Source: an uncultured Vicinamibacterales bacterium
GTDB taxonomy: Bacteria > Acidobacteriota > Vicinamibacteria > Vicinamibacterales > UBA8438
DNA length: 64,000 nucleotides
NCBI GenBank assembly: GCA_958295905.1
Contig: OY282382.1
Span: forward strand, 2,318,001 to 2,382,000
Direction: 5' to 3'
The stretch's first letter is position 1. Each line of letters opens with the position of its first letter. Positions 9,256 through 18,833 of this stretch are shown here, piece after piece. The position numbers and the translations under genes were made by a program. Below the pieces are notes generated by a model that did not search any database, was not told where the DNA came from, and was given only the letters and a program-made list of their open reading frames with translations.

Positions 9256-10545
9256 ATGACTCGTCAATCGGCAGGTATCGCGGTCGGGCTCGCCGGGGTG
9301 GTTGCGGCGGCGGCGCTCGCGCCGGCCGCGCTCGCGCAGGACGACGCCGGGGCGCACGCCGGGCTCCCGGCCGCCGCCCCCGGCGCGGTCGGGATGTCCG
9401 CGGACGCGCTGGACCGCATCGCGCCGGCCATGCAGGCCTACGTCGACGACGGCCGGCTGGCCGCGGTGATGACGATGGTGGCGCGCCGGGGGCAGGTCGT
9501 CCACTGGGAGGCGGTGGGGACGCGCGACACCGCGGCCGGCGATCCCCTGGAGCGGGACGACATCTTCCGCATCTATTCGATGACCAAGCCGGTGACCAGC
9601 GTCGCGGTGATGATCCTGGTCGAGGAAGGCAAGGTCGCGCTCGACGACCCGCTCTCGAAGTTCGTGCCCGAGTTCGCCGGCGTGCAGGTTCTGACGGACG
9701 CGGGTGACCGCGTCGCGGCGGACGGCCCCATCACCGTCGAGCACCTGCTGACCCACACCTCGGGGCTCACCTACGGGTTCTTCGGCGACTCCGCCGTCGA
9801 CCGCCTCTACAACCAGGCGAACCCCCTCGCCCGCGCCGAGGGCCTCGACGACTTCGCCCGCCGCGTGGCCGAGCTGCCGCTGATCGCGAGCCCGGGGACG
9901 CGGTGGAACTACAGCGTGTCGACCGACATCCTCGGCCGCGTCGTCGAGGCCGCCTCGGGCCAGGCGTTCGACGCGTTCGTCGCGGCGCGCATCCTGGGCC
10001 CGCTCGGCATGGACGACACCGCGTTCTGGGTGCCGGCGGAGAAGCGCGGCCGGTTCATGGCCAACTACGCGAAGGTGGGCGGCCGGCTCGTCGTCGCCGA
10101 CTCCCCGGTGGACGGCCAGTACACCCGCCCGCCGGCGTTCCCCTCGGGCGGCGGCGGCCTGACCTCGACCGCGTCCGACTACATCCGGTTCGCCCAGATG
10201 CTGCTCGAAGGCGGGAGCCTCGACGGCGTGCGCATCCTCGCGCCGGAGACGGTCGCGCAGATGCGCGCGAACCACCTCCCGGACGCGCTGGTCCCGATAG
10301 ACCTGGGGACGTTCCTCAGCCCCGGCTACGGCTTCGGGCTCGGGTTCGCGGTCATGGTCGACGCCGCCGCCTCGCCCGAGCCCGACCACGACGGCGTCTT
10401 CCGCTGGGCCGGCGCCGCCAACACGTTCTTCTGGATCGACCCCGAGGCCGAGCTCGTCGGCATGGTGTGGACCCAGTTCACCCCGTTCGCCGCCTACGAC
10501 CTCGAGCGCGAGTTCCAGACCCTGGTCTACGAGGCGATCGAGTAG
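9256..10545 (+). CDS. exported serine hydrolase, beta-lactamase (class C / EstB-like) family
   Basis: A 429-residue protein with a signal peptide (residues 1-28, cleavage after ALA-Q). The catalytic motif S108-M-T-K111 (IYSMTKPVTS) and the second motif Y219-S-V (RWNYSVSTD) are as in class C beta-lactamases and EstB-type esterases. The third-motif region reads WAGAAN instead of the KTG of true beta-lactamases, which favours an esterase or peptidase activity over antibiotic resistance. The ATG at 9256 follows AGGGAGGG by 7-8 bases; the frame is open further upstream but only with shadow sequence. It acts in the periplasm or outer envelope. Substrate unknown. Confidence 0.9.
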   Translation: MTRQSAGIAVGLAGVVAAAALAPAALAQDDAGAHAGLPAAAPGAVGMSADALDRIAPAMQAYVDDGRLAAVMTMVARRGQVVHWEAVGTRDTAAGDPLERDDIFRIYSMTKPVTSVAVMILVEEGKVALDDPLSKFVPEFAGVQVLTDAGDRVAADGPITVEHLLTHTSGLTYGFFGDSAVDRLYNQANPLARAEGLDDFARRVAELPLIASPGTRWNYSVSTDILGRVVEAASGQAFDAFVAARILGPLGMDDTAFWVPAEKRGRFMANYAKVGGRLVVADSPVDGQYTRPPAFPSGGGGLTSTASDYIRFAQMLLEGGSLDGVRILAPETVAQMRANHLPDALVPIDLGTFLSPGYGFGLGFAVMVDAAASPEPDHDGVFRWAGAANTFFWIDPEAELVGMVWTQFTPFAAYDLEREFQTLVYEAIE

Positions 10546-10717
10546 CCGCGGGCACGGTTTGGGCATAGGTAACCGACGAACAACGCAGCCCGGCGGGATG
10601 CGCCGCCGCTCGGCGGCGGGGACTTTCGCCACCGGCTGACAAGAGCCGCCAACCGCACCCGGGCGTTCCGCCGCGGGTGACGTTCAACACGGGCAGTGTG
10701 AAGAAGGAGATCGAATC

Positions 10718-11623
10718 ATGAACAGACGGCGCTTTCTCGCAATGACGGGCATGACGGTGACGGCGGCCGCGCTCAGGGATCTGCCCCTCGCCGGATTGCA
10801 GCAGCTCACCACCTCGTTCGAGGACCTGCGGCGGGGCGTGGGCATCTTCAACGGCCAGGGGGGCACGATAGGCTGGCTGGTGAACGCGGACGGGATTCTG
10901 ATCATCGACAGCCAGAACGCGGCCGCCGCGGCGGCCTGCATCGACGGGATCCGGGAGCGGTCGTCGAATGCGATCGACATCCTGCTCAACACGCACCACC
11001 ACGGCGACCATGTCGGCGGCAACCAGACGTTTCGCCCGGTGGTCGGCACGATCGTCGCCCACGAGAACAGCGCGGCGTGGCAGCGGCGGACGGCCGAAGA
11101 AGCGGGGAACGAGGACTCGCAGGCTTATCCGGACGAGACGTTCACCGAGGAGTGGCGGACCACGATCGGGGACGAAACGGTCGTGGCGCGCTATCACGGC
11201 GCCGGCCATACGAGCGGCGATTGCGTGGTGACCTTCGAGCAGGCCAACGTCGTGCACATGGGCGACCTGATGTTCAATCGCCTGCACCCGTTCGTCGACC
11301 GTGCCTCGGGCGCCCGGATTGCGGGCTGGATCGAGGTGCTGGAGCAGGTGTCGGCGGCGCATTCGGCCGACACCATCTACATCTTCGGGCACGGGACCCC
11401 GGACGCCGGCGTCACGGGCGGCCGGGCGGAACTGGCGCACCTGCGCGACTACTTCACTGCCGCGCTGGAGCTGACGCGCCGCGAAATGCAGGCGGGCCGG
11501 TCGAAGGAAGAGATCGCCGGCGCCGAGTCGCTGCCCGGGTTCGAGGATCACGTGTCGCCGTTTCCGCTGCTCAGCCTGAGCGGCGTGCTCGGCGTGGCGT
11601 ACGACGAGCTCGGCGAGGGGTAG
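10718..11623 (+). CDS. metallo-beta-lactamase-fold hydrolase with Tat signal
   Basis: 301 residues. An N-terminal MNRRRFLAMTG segment is a twin-arginine export signal, implying that the folded metalloprotein is exported. The metal-binding motif H93-x-H95-x-D97-H98 (NTHHHGDHVGG) is complete, with His164 (GAGHTSGD), Asp183 (HMGDLMF) and His225 (FGHGTPD) completing a dinuclear site. This pattern is usual for the cyclase/B3-like MBL superfamily of exported hydrolases; the substrate is not evident. AAGGAG lies 10 bases before the ATG. It converges with the drmB end of the defence island. Confidence 0.9.
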   Translation: MNRRRFLAMTGMTVTAAALRDLPLAGLQQLTTSFEDLRRGVGIFNGQGGTIGWLVNADGILIIDSQNAAAAAACIDGIRERSSNAIDILLNTHHHGDHVGGNQTFRPVVGTIVAHENSAAWQRRTAEEAGNEDSQAYPDETFTEEWRTTIGDETVVARYHGAGHTSGDCVVTFEQANVVHMGDLMFNRLHPFVDRASGARIAGWIEVLEQVSAAHSADTIYIFGHGTPDAGVTGGRAELAHLRDYFTAALELTRREMQAGRSKEEIAGAESLPGFEDHVSPFPLLSLSGVLGVAYDELGEG

Positions 11624-11777
11624 GCGTCTGCGCCACGTAAATCGGGATGCGGCCGTTGTGGACGAGCCTCCCGACGAAAGGACCGGCTGTCGACCCCATT
11701 CCGCCGCTACGCGCCGGACGAGGGGGACGGTCGGCGCGCCGCGCCGTCATGAACGTCAGATGATGGTGAAGGTGCTG

Positions 11778-11824
11778 TTCGCCATCCCCCGCGCCGGGAG
11801 TGTTCTCGTCGCGGGGATGGCGAA
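11778..11824. terminator. inverted repeat between convergent genes, possible bidirectional terminator
   Basis: Arms TTCGCCATCCCC (11778-11789) and GGGGATGGCGAA (11813-11824) are perfect complements with a 23-base loop. It sits between the convergent MBL-fold gene and drmB, but there is no T-run on either side, so a terminator role is only an inference. Confidence 0.4.
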
Positions 11825-11829
11825 GAAGC

Positions 11830-11935
11830 GGGAAAGAGGACATGGCGGCCGCCGGACCGGGGTCTCGGCTGTCGGCGGCACGTGCAGGGACACGACGCGG
11901 GAATGAGGACGTGGCGGCCGCCGGACCGGACCGGG
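11830..11935. repeat. short direct repeat in the drmB / MBL spacer
   Basis: A segment of about 30 bp ending in GGCGGCCGCCGGACCGG occurs near 11830 and again near 11901, separated by about 71 bp. No gene is recognised between 11624 and 11987. Confidence 0.65.
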
Positions 11936-11987
11936 TTCCCGCGGCCGCCGGAACCGTGGCGGTTACGCCGCTCTCGGGCCGCCGCGG

Positions 11988-13808
11988 TTACGCCGTCCTC
12001 GGAAAGAACGCGGCATCTTCCAATCCGAGGACCGGCACCGCCAGCGCCCGATCCAGATAGTCGTTGCGCATTTCGCACGACGTCTCCGAGATCAGGGTGC
12101 AGCCGTGGCAGGCGGCGCCGTGCAGCCACCGCCGTTCCAGGCTCCGGCCGGGCTCGTGCTGGGCGCAGATCGGATCGTTGGAGCAGAGCGCGCCGGCGCG
12201 CAGCGCGTCGGCGAGATGATCTTCGATGTGACGGGCCTGCTGCACCAAGCCGCCCAGCGTGCCCTCGGCGTCCGGGCCGCCGGTGTAGAGAAGAATGCCG
12301 AAACGCTCGCCGGCGGGTCCGGGCTCCGCGTAGATCCGTTCCCGGATGGAACTCGCGGGATAACCGCAGCGCATCGCCAGCGACTGGATCAGCAGGTGCG
12401 ACAGCGTGTGCAGCAGGACGTACGGTCCGCCCGGGAACGGACGCGCCGGCTGGCCGCCGGGCGTCCCGCGGCTCTCCGTCCAGGCGTTGTGCCCTCGGGC
12501 CAGATCGGCGAGCCGCCGCTCGACCGCCGGCCGTCTCGACCAGGCGTCCACCGAATCCGTGCGCAACTGCACGAACACGCCCTCGCCGCGGTTCTCGACG
12601 GCGGGAAACCACTCGGGGTCCAGGGCGATGGCCGCCCGCTCCACGTCTGTGTCGTATTCCCCGTGGATGTCCGGTGTCACCGCTTCGAAGCGGGTGAACC
12701 CGACGAGCGCCTGCACCTCCCGCAGACGATGAAGCTGAATCACGGAAGCCATCCCGCCGCCGAGCTCGGATCGCCGCCAGGCGTCGGACGGCAGGCGGCG
12801 GGCATGGAAGTCGGGATCGATGGTCACGTCGTCGCCGAACCCCTCGGGCGCCGCGAGCAGCGCGTCGAGTTCGACCTGTTTCACCGGCCGGTCGCTGCTC
12901 CTGCCGCGCCTGCGCCGGCGGATCGCGTCCAGAGTCTCGTCGTCGTCGAACGGATCGAGCGCCGCCGCGATCGCCGGTTTCCTCTTCATGAAGGCGAGTT
13001 CCGCGGCATCGTCCACGATCTGCAGGTCGTCCCACCGTTCGCCGACGGCGTTGTCGACCGCCGTGCCGCGGTCCGGCAGTGACAGCACGCTGACGATCTG
13101 CGGAAAGTAGGCGTTCGACGCGGTGCGGATCAACAGGCGGCTTCGCTGGTTGCAGTCCTCGTTCGTGTTGCGGCCGAGCCAGGGGCGGGCGCCCCGGCAA
13201 TTGCCGAGCGGATTCTGATCGAGCTCCGCCGCTTCGTAGAGCGGCCGAGTCCGCCCGCATTCGCAACGTATGAAGAGATCCGCGAGATCGCCGGTCGTGC
13301 CGCGTTCGTCCAGCCAGAGTTGCCGCCGGCAGACGTGGCCGGCGCCATGGACGAAACCGCGCCAGTCGAGATCGTCGACGTGGCCCCTCGGACAGGCGCG
13401 GACGAAGCGGGTGGGCACCACCGGCAGTTTCTCGAAACGCCCCCGCTCGTCCAATGCCTTGCGGTGGGCCAGACGCCGCGACCGGTCACGCGGTTCACCG
13501 CTCGACGGCCGGCCGCCGTCTTCCTGCACGACGAACCACTCGGGAAACCGCCATGCGCCGATGCCTCTCCGGGCCGCCCACGGTTCGTTCGGGCTTGGGG
13601 GCGGCGCGCAGAGCCGGGGCGCCGGCACGCCGGTCATGCGCCGGAGCTTGTGCGCGAGCCTCGTCTCGACCACCTCGTCGAGGCCCTTCGACCAAGTTTC
13701 GAGGCCGCCGATGATCGCCGAATGTTTCGGCAGGTCGATGAGCGCGCCGGGGCCGTAGGTGGTGATCACCTGACTCTGGCGAAGCTGTCCGTGGGCCCTG
13801 CGGCTCAT
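11988..13808 (-). CDS. drmB: DISARM protein DrmB (DUF1998-containing)
   Basis: 606 residues. The N-terminal signature GQLRQSQVITTYGPGALIDLP-type (residues 7 onward) is diagnostic of DrmB. The C-terminal half carries the DUF1998 region with a cysteine cluster (CSNDPICAQHEPG ... ACHGCTLISETSCE), probably a zinc site. In DISARM, DrmA and DrmB form the core complex that recognises and blocks incoming phage DNA. The ATG at 13808 overlaps the drmA stop codon by four bases (ATGA), so the pair is translationally coupled; the frame is open further upstream only as a shadow of drmA. It is the last gene of the island. DISARM loci usually have drmC (a phospholipase D protein) after drmB, but here the next gene is convergent and unrelated. 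Confidence 0.88.
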   Translation of the reverse strand: MSRRAHGQLRQSQVITTYGPGALIDLPKHSAIIGGLETWSKGLDEVVETRLAHKLRRMTGVPAPRLCAPPPSPNEPWAARRGIGAWRFPEWFVVQEDGGRPSSGEPRDRSRRLAHRKALDERGRFEKLPVVPTRFVRACPRGHVDDLDWRGFVHGAGHVCRRQLWLDERGTTGDLADLFIRCECGRTRPLYEAAELDQNPLGNCRGARPWLGRNTNEDCNQRSRLLIRTASNAYFPQIVSVLSLPDRGTAVDNAVGERWDDLQIVDDAAELAFMKRKPAIAAALDPFDDDETLDAIRRRRRGRSSDRPVKQVELDALLAAPEGFGDDVTIDPDFHARRLPSDAWRRSELGGGMASVIQLHRLREVQALVGFTRFEAVTPDIHGEYDTDVERAAIALDPEWFPAVENRGEGVFVQLRTDSVDAWSRRPAVERRLADLARGHNAWTESRGTPGGQPARPFPGGPYVLLHTLSHLLIQSLAMRCGYPASSIRERIYAEPGPAGERFGILLYTGGPDAEGTLGGLVQQARHIEDHLADALRAGALCSNDPICAQHEPGRSLERRWLHGAACHGCTLISETSCEMRNDYLDRALAVPVLGLEDAAFFPRTA

Positions 13809-16800
13809 GGCGCCACGTCCCGGCCCGTCGGTTCCCGGATGAACAGGTCGACCTCGGGCTCGACGTCGCGCAGCGATCGGTTCGCGCGGAACTTGCGGTG
13901 GTGCTCGGATTCGAACTCGGTGTCGAGCATCCCGCGCAGGAGCGGCCGCCCCTGCTTCGTCTCGTACTGCTGATACTGCACCGCAACGTTGTCGGCGTGG
14001 TAGTCCTCCACCACGGCGCACCACGAATCCAGCAGCTCGACGACACGGCGGCGCACGCTTCCGATCCGCTCCGAGCGCTCCGTTTCGCCGGCGAACGGTT
14101 GCTGAGCGACCCGTTGCTCGAACGATTCAAGCAATCCGCCCTCCAGTCGGGCGCGCACCTCCGTCAGACGTTCGACGCCGTCCGGCGGCGTCAGCTTCGC
14201 TTCGGCATGGCGGGCCAGCCCCACGAGCGCGCCGGCCAGCCCGCGATCGAGGGCGCGCACCGAGAACGGCGTCACGCTCGATACCTCCACCGAGCGGTAG
14301 AAGGTCTCGTGGTAGTGCCGGAACCGCTCGTAATGTGAGCGGTCGCGCGGCTTGTGGACGTTCAGCAGCGTCACCACCAGCCCCGGACGCCGGTCGCCGC
14401 GCCCCACGCGGCTGGTCGCCTGGATGTACTCCGCGTGCGTCTTCGGTTGGCTCAGCACCACCATCAGGCCGAGCCGGGGAATGTCGAGGCCGACGGAGAT
14501 CATGTTGGTCGCGATGGCGCAGTCCACCCGATCCGACTCGTGAAAGGCGCGCTCCAGGCGCCGGCGGGCGGCGGCCACCTGGTCGGTCGATACCCGCGAC
14601 GTCAGCTCCACCACGTCCGAGAACGTCCTGCGGTCCTGGAAGAGACCGTGCGATTCACCGATGCGCCGCCGCTGACCGTACTGCCTGACCGTGTTCCGAA
14701 CTTCCTCTTCCAGGATGCGCCGCGCCCCGCCCAACTCGCGCAGGCTGTTGAAGTAGCCGAGCACGGTCATGTACGGATCGGCGGGATTGTCCCGGTTCCT
14801 GTGCCCGCCGGCGTCCCGGTACGCCCGCTCGGCTGCGCCCATGAGCGCGAGCCAGACGCGGCGCATGAGCACCTTGGGGTTGCGTCCCGGAGACGCGATG
14901 CCGAGATAGGCTCGGCCCGCGATGCGCTCCACCGGCAGGGTACGCGCGAAGAAGGAATCGCGGCGGTTCGGGCCGGGCGGCGGAAAGACCTGCGTGACGG
15001 ATCTCGCGAACAGCGCCTGGATCTGATCTTGGGCTTGGCGCGCCGTGGCGGTGGACGCCACGATCTTCGGCCGCACCGGCCGGCCGCCGGCCGCGCGCGC
15101 GCACAAGGCGTCGATCACGGACTCGTACAGGCCGACCATGGTGCCGAGCGGCCCGGAGATCAGATGCAACTCGTCCTGGATGACGAGGTCCGGCGGCGGG
15201 AGAGGGCGTTCGAGACGCCGGCCCGTCCGTGGTTCCGCCGCGCCGTGGAAGCCGGCCTCGTCGTATCGATCCGCGCCTCCGAGAAGCGCGCCGGTCCGCG
15301 CCTCCCACGGCAGAGACGCGAACTTGTCGACGGTCGCTATCAGGAACGCCGGAAGACGGCGGTAGATGGGTTCGTCCACGGCGAGGACGGGGAGCGGCCG
15401 GTCGCCGCTGAAGTCGCATTCGAAATTCGTGCAGACGACGCGCAGCTCTTCCGGCCGGTCGTCGTTCGGCAACAGCAGGAAGGAATCGGCGGTAAACCGG
15501 GTCCCGCACCACGGGCAGCTCTCGAGCGGGACCGGGCAGGGCCTGCCGCCGGGGTCCGCCTTGAACTGCCGGGTCCTGGCGCGAGCCGAATCCGATCGAT
15601 TGTCGCCCTTGCGGCCCATGAAGTTGGGCGTCGCCGCCTTGCCGACCCACAGACCGATCTCGAACGGCCATCCGCCGTACCGCTCGACGTCGTCGGCGCG
15701 CTCCAGCTCCAGCGCGCAGACGAGACCGGCCGCGCGGGCGAGCTGATCGAGCGTGAGCAGGCGCAGCGTGTACCGCATGATGACGCTCACACCGGCGCCC
15801 TGGCGTCCGTTCCGACCCGGGTTGCGCAGTCTCCGCAGCGTCATCGCGAGGGCCGCGAGACCGAGATACGCTTCGGTCTTGCCGCCGCCGGTCGGGAAGA
15901 AGAGCAGATCGACGGTCTCGCGGTCGGGGTCGTCAGGAGCGGCGAGGCCGGGGATGTTCAGCACGATGAAGGCGAGCTGAAAGGCGCGCCAGCGCGGCGG
16001 CCGATCGGTGAACTGGGTCGCGAACCGCTGCCGCAGGGCGCGCGCAACCGCGCGGTTCGCGACGCGGAAGGCGTCGAGCACGTCCGCGTCCGCGGCCAGA
16101 ACGGTGATGCCGCGCTCCATGCGATCGGCGGCGATCCCCGCCAGCCGCAGCAACTCCGCGGCGGTGTTGCGCCGCGCATCGGGCAGCGCTCCGATCTCCG
16201 CCCGCCGGGATTCGATCCATTCGCGGTATCGGTCCACCAGGGGCCGGAGCGCGGCGCCGGCGGCGGGGCCGTCAGGCAGCGCCCCCAGCACGCGCATCGA
16301 CAACGCCGCGCCCGGCACGTCCGCGGTCTTCGTCTCCTCCACGTCGGCCCTGGGGATCCACGCGGTGCGCAGCGTGCGGCAGGCGCCGCTCACCACTTCC
16401 CAACCCGCCGACACCCCGTGGCCGGTCGCGTACTCGGGGGTGTCGGCGTAGTGGAGGTCGGCCACCTGCTCGTCCCAGTCGGCCGCCCGGACGCCGCGTG
16501 GATCCGGCCGGGGCACGAACGGCTGCCGGCCGCGGATCTCGATCTCGGTTTGGAAGGCGTAGGCCCGGTCGGGGTTGCCGTCGTCCGGCGCACGCCGGTT
16601 CACCAGAAAAACCGACACCGACCGTGTTCCTGCCGGGATCTCCGCGAGCCCGTCGGTATCGACGAGCCGGTCGTCAACGTGAAGCGTGAGACCACCGGAG
16701 TCGGGGACCTCGTGATCGCCGGGTCGATGCTCTTCGGCCGGAGAGAGCGTCACCGTCACCGTCCGTTCGTTCGACCGCCGCAGCCAGACCGATTCGCACT

Positions 16801-17212
16801 TCCCGTCCGCGCCCGCGGCCTCTGCGCGATCGTAGTCCCCCCACCGCACCGTCACGGCCAGGGCGTCCGCCCCGCCGGCCACGAGGAAGCTCAGTCCCAT
16901 CGACGACGGAAAGAAGCCTTTCCGGGCCGCCTTGCGCTCCTCGGACGACTCGTCCGGCAGACCGCCCGACGCCGGCGCCTCGTCCAGATCGTCGTCCTCG
17001 TCGGGGTCCGCCCTCTGCTCCGCCTTCGTGCCGGACGGAATCAGGAACCCGGTCAAATACCAGTTCGACGGACGCACCCAGCCGGGCAGCCGCTCGCCGG
17101 AAAGGGCGTGGTCCGCCCACGGACCGATCAGGTCGAGGTTCAGCGCTTCGACCAGGCGTTCGCGCACGCCCGCGGCGTCGACCACACCACCCGCGGCGTC
17201 TTGCCGTGTCAT
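13805..17212 (-). CDS. drmA: DISARM helicase DrmA
   Basis: 1135 residues, the usual DrmA size. A large N-terminal region (1-430) precedes a superfamily 2 helicase core. Walker A is FFPTGGGKTEAY (TGGGKT at 441-446), the DEAH-box variant is DELH (680-683), motif III is STATAR, and motif VI is YIQATSRVGRG near residue 945. A four-cysteine insert (CPWCG at 566-570 and CTNFEC at 594-599) lies between motifs I and II and may bind zinc. Literature on DISARM shows that DrmA-DrmB is an ATP-dependent DNA-binding core. The start ATG at 17212 overlaps the stop of the short upstream frame (ATGA). The first codons (MTRQDAAGG) closely resemble the last codons of that upstream frame (MTRQETAGT), so a small local duplication is visible at the junction. 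Confidence 0.9.
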   Translation of the reverse strand: MTRQDAAGGVVDAAGVRERLVEALNLDLIGPWADHALSGERLPGWVRPSNWYLTGFLIPSGTKAEQRADPDEDDDLDEAPASGGLPDESSEERKAARKGFFPSSMGLSFLVAGGADALAVTVRWGDYDRAEAAGADGKCESVWLRRSNERTVTVTLSPAEEHRPGDHEVPDSGGLTLHVDDRLVDTDGLAEIPAGTRSVSVFLVNRRAPDDGNPDRAYAFQTEIEIRGRQPFVPRPDPRGVRAADWDEQVADLHYADTPEYATGHGVSAGWEVVSGACRTLRTAWIPRADVEETKTADVPGAALSMRVLGALPDGPAAGAALRPLVDRYREWIESRRAEIGALPDARRNTAAELLRLAGIAADRMERGITVLAADADVLDAFRVANRAVARALRQRFATQFTDRPPRWRAFQLAFIVLNIPGLAAPDDPDRETVDLLFFPTGGGKTEAYLGLAALAMTLRRLRNPGRNGRQGAGVSVIMRYTLRLLTLDQLARAAGLVCALELERADDVERYGGWPFEIGLWVGKAATPNFMGRKGDNRSDSARARTRQFKADPGGRPCPVPLESCPWCGTRFTADSFLLLPNDDRPEELRVVCTNFECDFSGDRPLPVLAVDEPIYRRLPAFLIATVDKFASLPWEARTGALLGGADRYDEAGFHGAAEPRTGRRLERPLPPPDLVIQDELHLISGPLGTMVGLYESVIDALCARAAGGRPVRPKIVASTATARQAQDQIQALFARSVTQVFPPPGPNRRDSFFARTLPVERIAGRAYLGIASPGRNPKVLMRRVWLALMGAAERAYRDAGGHRNRDNPADPYMTVLGYFNSLRELGGARRILEEEVRNTVRQYGQRRRIGESHGLFQDRRTFSDVVELTSRVSTDQVAAARRRLERAFHESDRVDCAIATNMISVGLDIPRLGLMVVLSQPKTHAEYIQATSRVGRGDRRPGLVVTLLNVHKPRDRSHYERFRHYHETFYRSVEVSSVTPFSVRALDRGLAGALVGLARHAEAKLTPPDGVERLTEVRARLEGGLLESFEQRVAQQPFAGETERSERIGSVRRRVVELLDSWCAVVEDYHADNVAVQYQQYETKQGRPLLRGMLDTEFESEHHRKFRANRSLRDVEPEVDLFIREPTGRDVAP

Positions 17213-17550
17213 ACTGTACCTGCGGTCTCTTGCCGCGTCATGGGAACGTTCTCACGGAAGCAACTCCCGTCACCCGCCTTCACCGCGGCTCCTTCCGGCT
17301 CCCCGGACTCCCCGTGACGGCCGCCGTCCGCCAGTTGCCGCACCGCGCCGTCCTGCAGCGCGCTCCACCAGAAGGTCTTGCCGGCGCCCCGCATGCCGGT
17401 CACGAGTTGGACGTCCGGGTGCAACGCCTTCACGTGGGACGGCGGCAGGTAGACGCGCCCCGGCGACGGCGGGCCGCCGCCGTGGCTCGTGCCTTCAGGC
17501 AGAGCCAGAAGCGCTTCGCGCAGCGCCGCGGTGCGGGTTCCGCCCCTCAC
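17209..17550 (-). pseudogene. truncated P-loop ATPase, N-terminal stump
   Basis: A 113-codon frame starting at a GTG that overlaps the stop of the ParA-like gene (GTGA) and ending in a 4-base overlap with drmA. It contains an N-terminal region of the form YLPPSHVKALHPD, then a clear Walker A, GMRGAGKTFWW (about residues 52-62). The remaining ATPase core (Walker B, sensor, C-terminal domain) is absent: after about residue 75 the sequence becomes a short unrelated tail. I read it as the beginning of a larger ATPase whose body was deleted when drmA was brought next to it. A functional short protein cannot be excluded because the overlaps on both sides are clean. Confidence 0.6.
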
Positions 17551-18833
17551 CGGCGATCTCCGTCGTCGTCCATGACCAGACCGTCGAAGCGCCGCAGGAA
17601 CGTTCCGTATGCCTGGGCCACGGTCGCGGCTTCCAGGTCCTGCAACGACGCACCCGCCGCGAGACCGCGGGTCCAGTGGATCGGCAGTGGATCGTGCGGC
17701 GCGTCTTCCTCGTCGACATCGAAGGAGTAGGGTTCGCCGCCATTCCCGGATGGCTCCACGTCGCCGTACAGACCGTCCCGGAACAGATTCCACGACTTCT
17801 CCCGGAACCCCTGCAGGTACCGCTCGGTGTCCAGCTCCGGCGTCAATGCGGAAACGATGGACAGACGGTCTCGGATGGACGTCGCGAGCAGGCGCGTCTT
17901 CCAATGCCGGAAGAGGATTTCGTGGTCGGCCCAGGTGCTCGTCGAGTCGACGGCGAACAGGAGCACGTGCGCGTCGACGTCGGTGACCGCGGCGGCCGCG
18001 ACGTCGTGCAGTCCGCTGCGGCTCTCCAGGAGCACTACCGTCGGTTCGAATTTCGCCTCCAGGCGTTGCAGCAGGCCCCTCAACCGCACGTCCCACGGGG
18101 CGGGCCGGTTCCGGTAGACGCGGCCGAGTTTGGCCAAGTAGTCCCCGGGGGCGCGGCCGTGCGCGGGGGCGACGCCTACGTCGCCCGGCGAGTCCTGCGC
18201 CCATCGCGGCGATGCCAGCATTCGTTCGACGACCTGATCGCCCTGCCCCACCAAATCTTCCACGAACCAGTCGGTGACGCCGAACCGCGGTCTCGCCGCG
18301 TGCTCCAGCATGGCCGAGGACAATCCGGGAGATTCGAGATCCAGATCGACCACCAGAACACGCTCGCTCTTTCGCGCCAAGTGCCATGCCAGGACGGCGG
18401 CTGTCGTGCTCCGGCCGACGCCGCCCTTGACCGAGAACAGCGTGCAGCGCCTTGCGCCGTCGCGGCGTCCCGCGTCCTGCCCGACGGACCACCAGCCGCG
18501 TCCCGTCAGCAGCCGATCCGCCAGGTAGACGCCTCGGCGGACCTCCGGGGCAGGTTCGAGAGCCTTCAGCAGCGCGTCGTCCACGAACAGCACGGCGCGG
18601 TCGGGTGCGTAGCCGTGCGCTCCCAGCCCCTCGTGCAGGGCGCGGGCGAGGCGCTGAAGGGCGTCCCGGCAGGCCGGGTCCCCTTCCAACCGGTCGGATA
18701 CCGACAGGCGCACCCTGCCCGACAGATCCCGCACCAGATACAGCCGGTCCACCGCATCCGGCATCGGACCCGAGTGCTCGACCGCAGCGACGATGCGGTC
18801 GTACATGTCATCGAACGAAACGAAGTCGTTCAT
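17547..18833 (-). CDS. ParA/MinD-like P-loop ATPase
   Basis: 428 residues. The N-terminal 140 residues resemble no domain I know. They are followed by a deviant Walker A of the ParA/MinD type, FSVKGGVGRSTTA, then VLVVDLDLESPGLSS (Walker A' / switch I Asp) and a hydrophobic strand VVLLESRSGLHD where ParA proteins have their Walker B. It is therefore a dimerising SIMIBI-class ATPase and not a helicase. The start ATG at 18833 overlaps the stop of the HEPN-like gene (ATGA) and its own stop overlaps the next gene (GTGA). This tight packing puts it in a three-gene module (HEPN-like, ParA-like, P-loop ATPase) embedded between vsr and drmA. Plasmid partition is unlikely: no ParB or parS is seen. Confidence 0.8.
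   Translation of the reverse strand: MNDFVSFDDMYDRIVAAVEHSGPMPDAVDRLYLVRDLSGRVRLSVSDRLEGDPACRDALQRLARALHEGLGAHGYAPDRAVLFVDDALLKALEPAPEVRRGVYLADRLLTGRGWWSVGQDAGRRDGARRCTLFSVKGGVGRSTTAAVLAWHLARKSERVLVVDLDLESPGLSSAMLEHAARPRFGVTDWFVEDLVGQGDQVVERMLASPRWAQDSPGDVGVAPAHGRAPGDYLAKLGRVYRNRPAPWDVRLRGLLQRLEAKFEPTVVLLESRSGLHDVAAAAVTDVDAHVLLFAVDSTSTWADHEILFRHWKTRLLATSIRDRLSIVSALTPELDTERYLQGFREKSWNLFRDGLYGDVEPSGNGGEPYSFDVDEEDAPHDPLPIHWTRGLAAGASLQDLEAATVAQAYGTFLRRFDGLVMDDDGDRR

Noticed and set aside
9256-10545. True antibiotic beta-lactamase (ampC)
   Set aside because: The third active-site motif is WAGAAN instead of KTG, so resistance cannot be inferred.
17547-18833. Plasmid partition locus
   Set aside because: Only the ParA-like ATPase is present; no ParB gene or parS repeats, and the gene is locked into a defence operon by overlaps.
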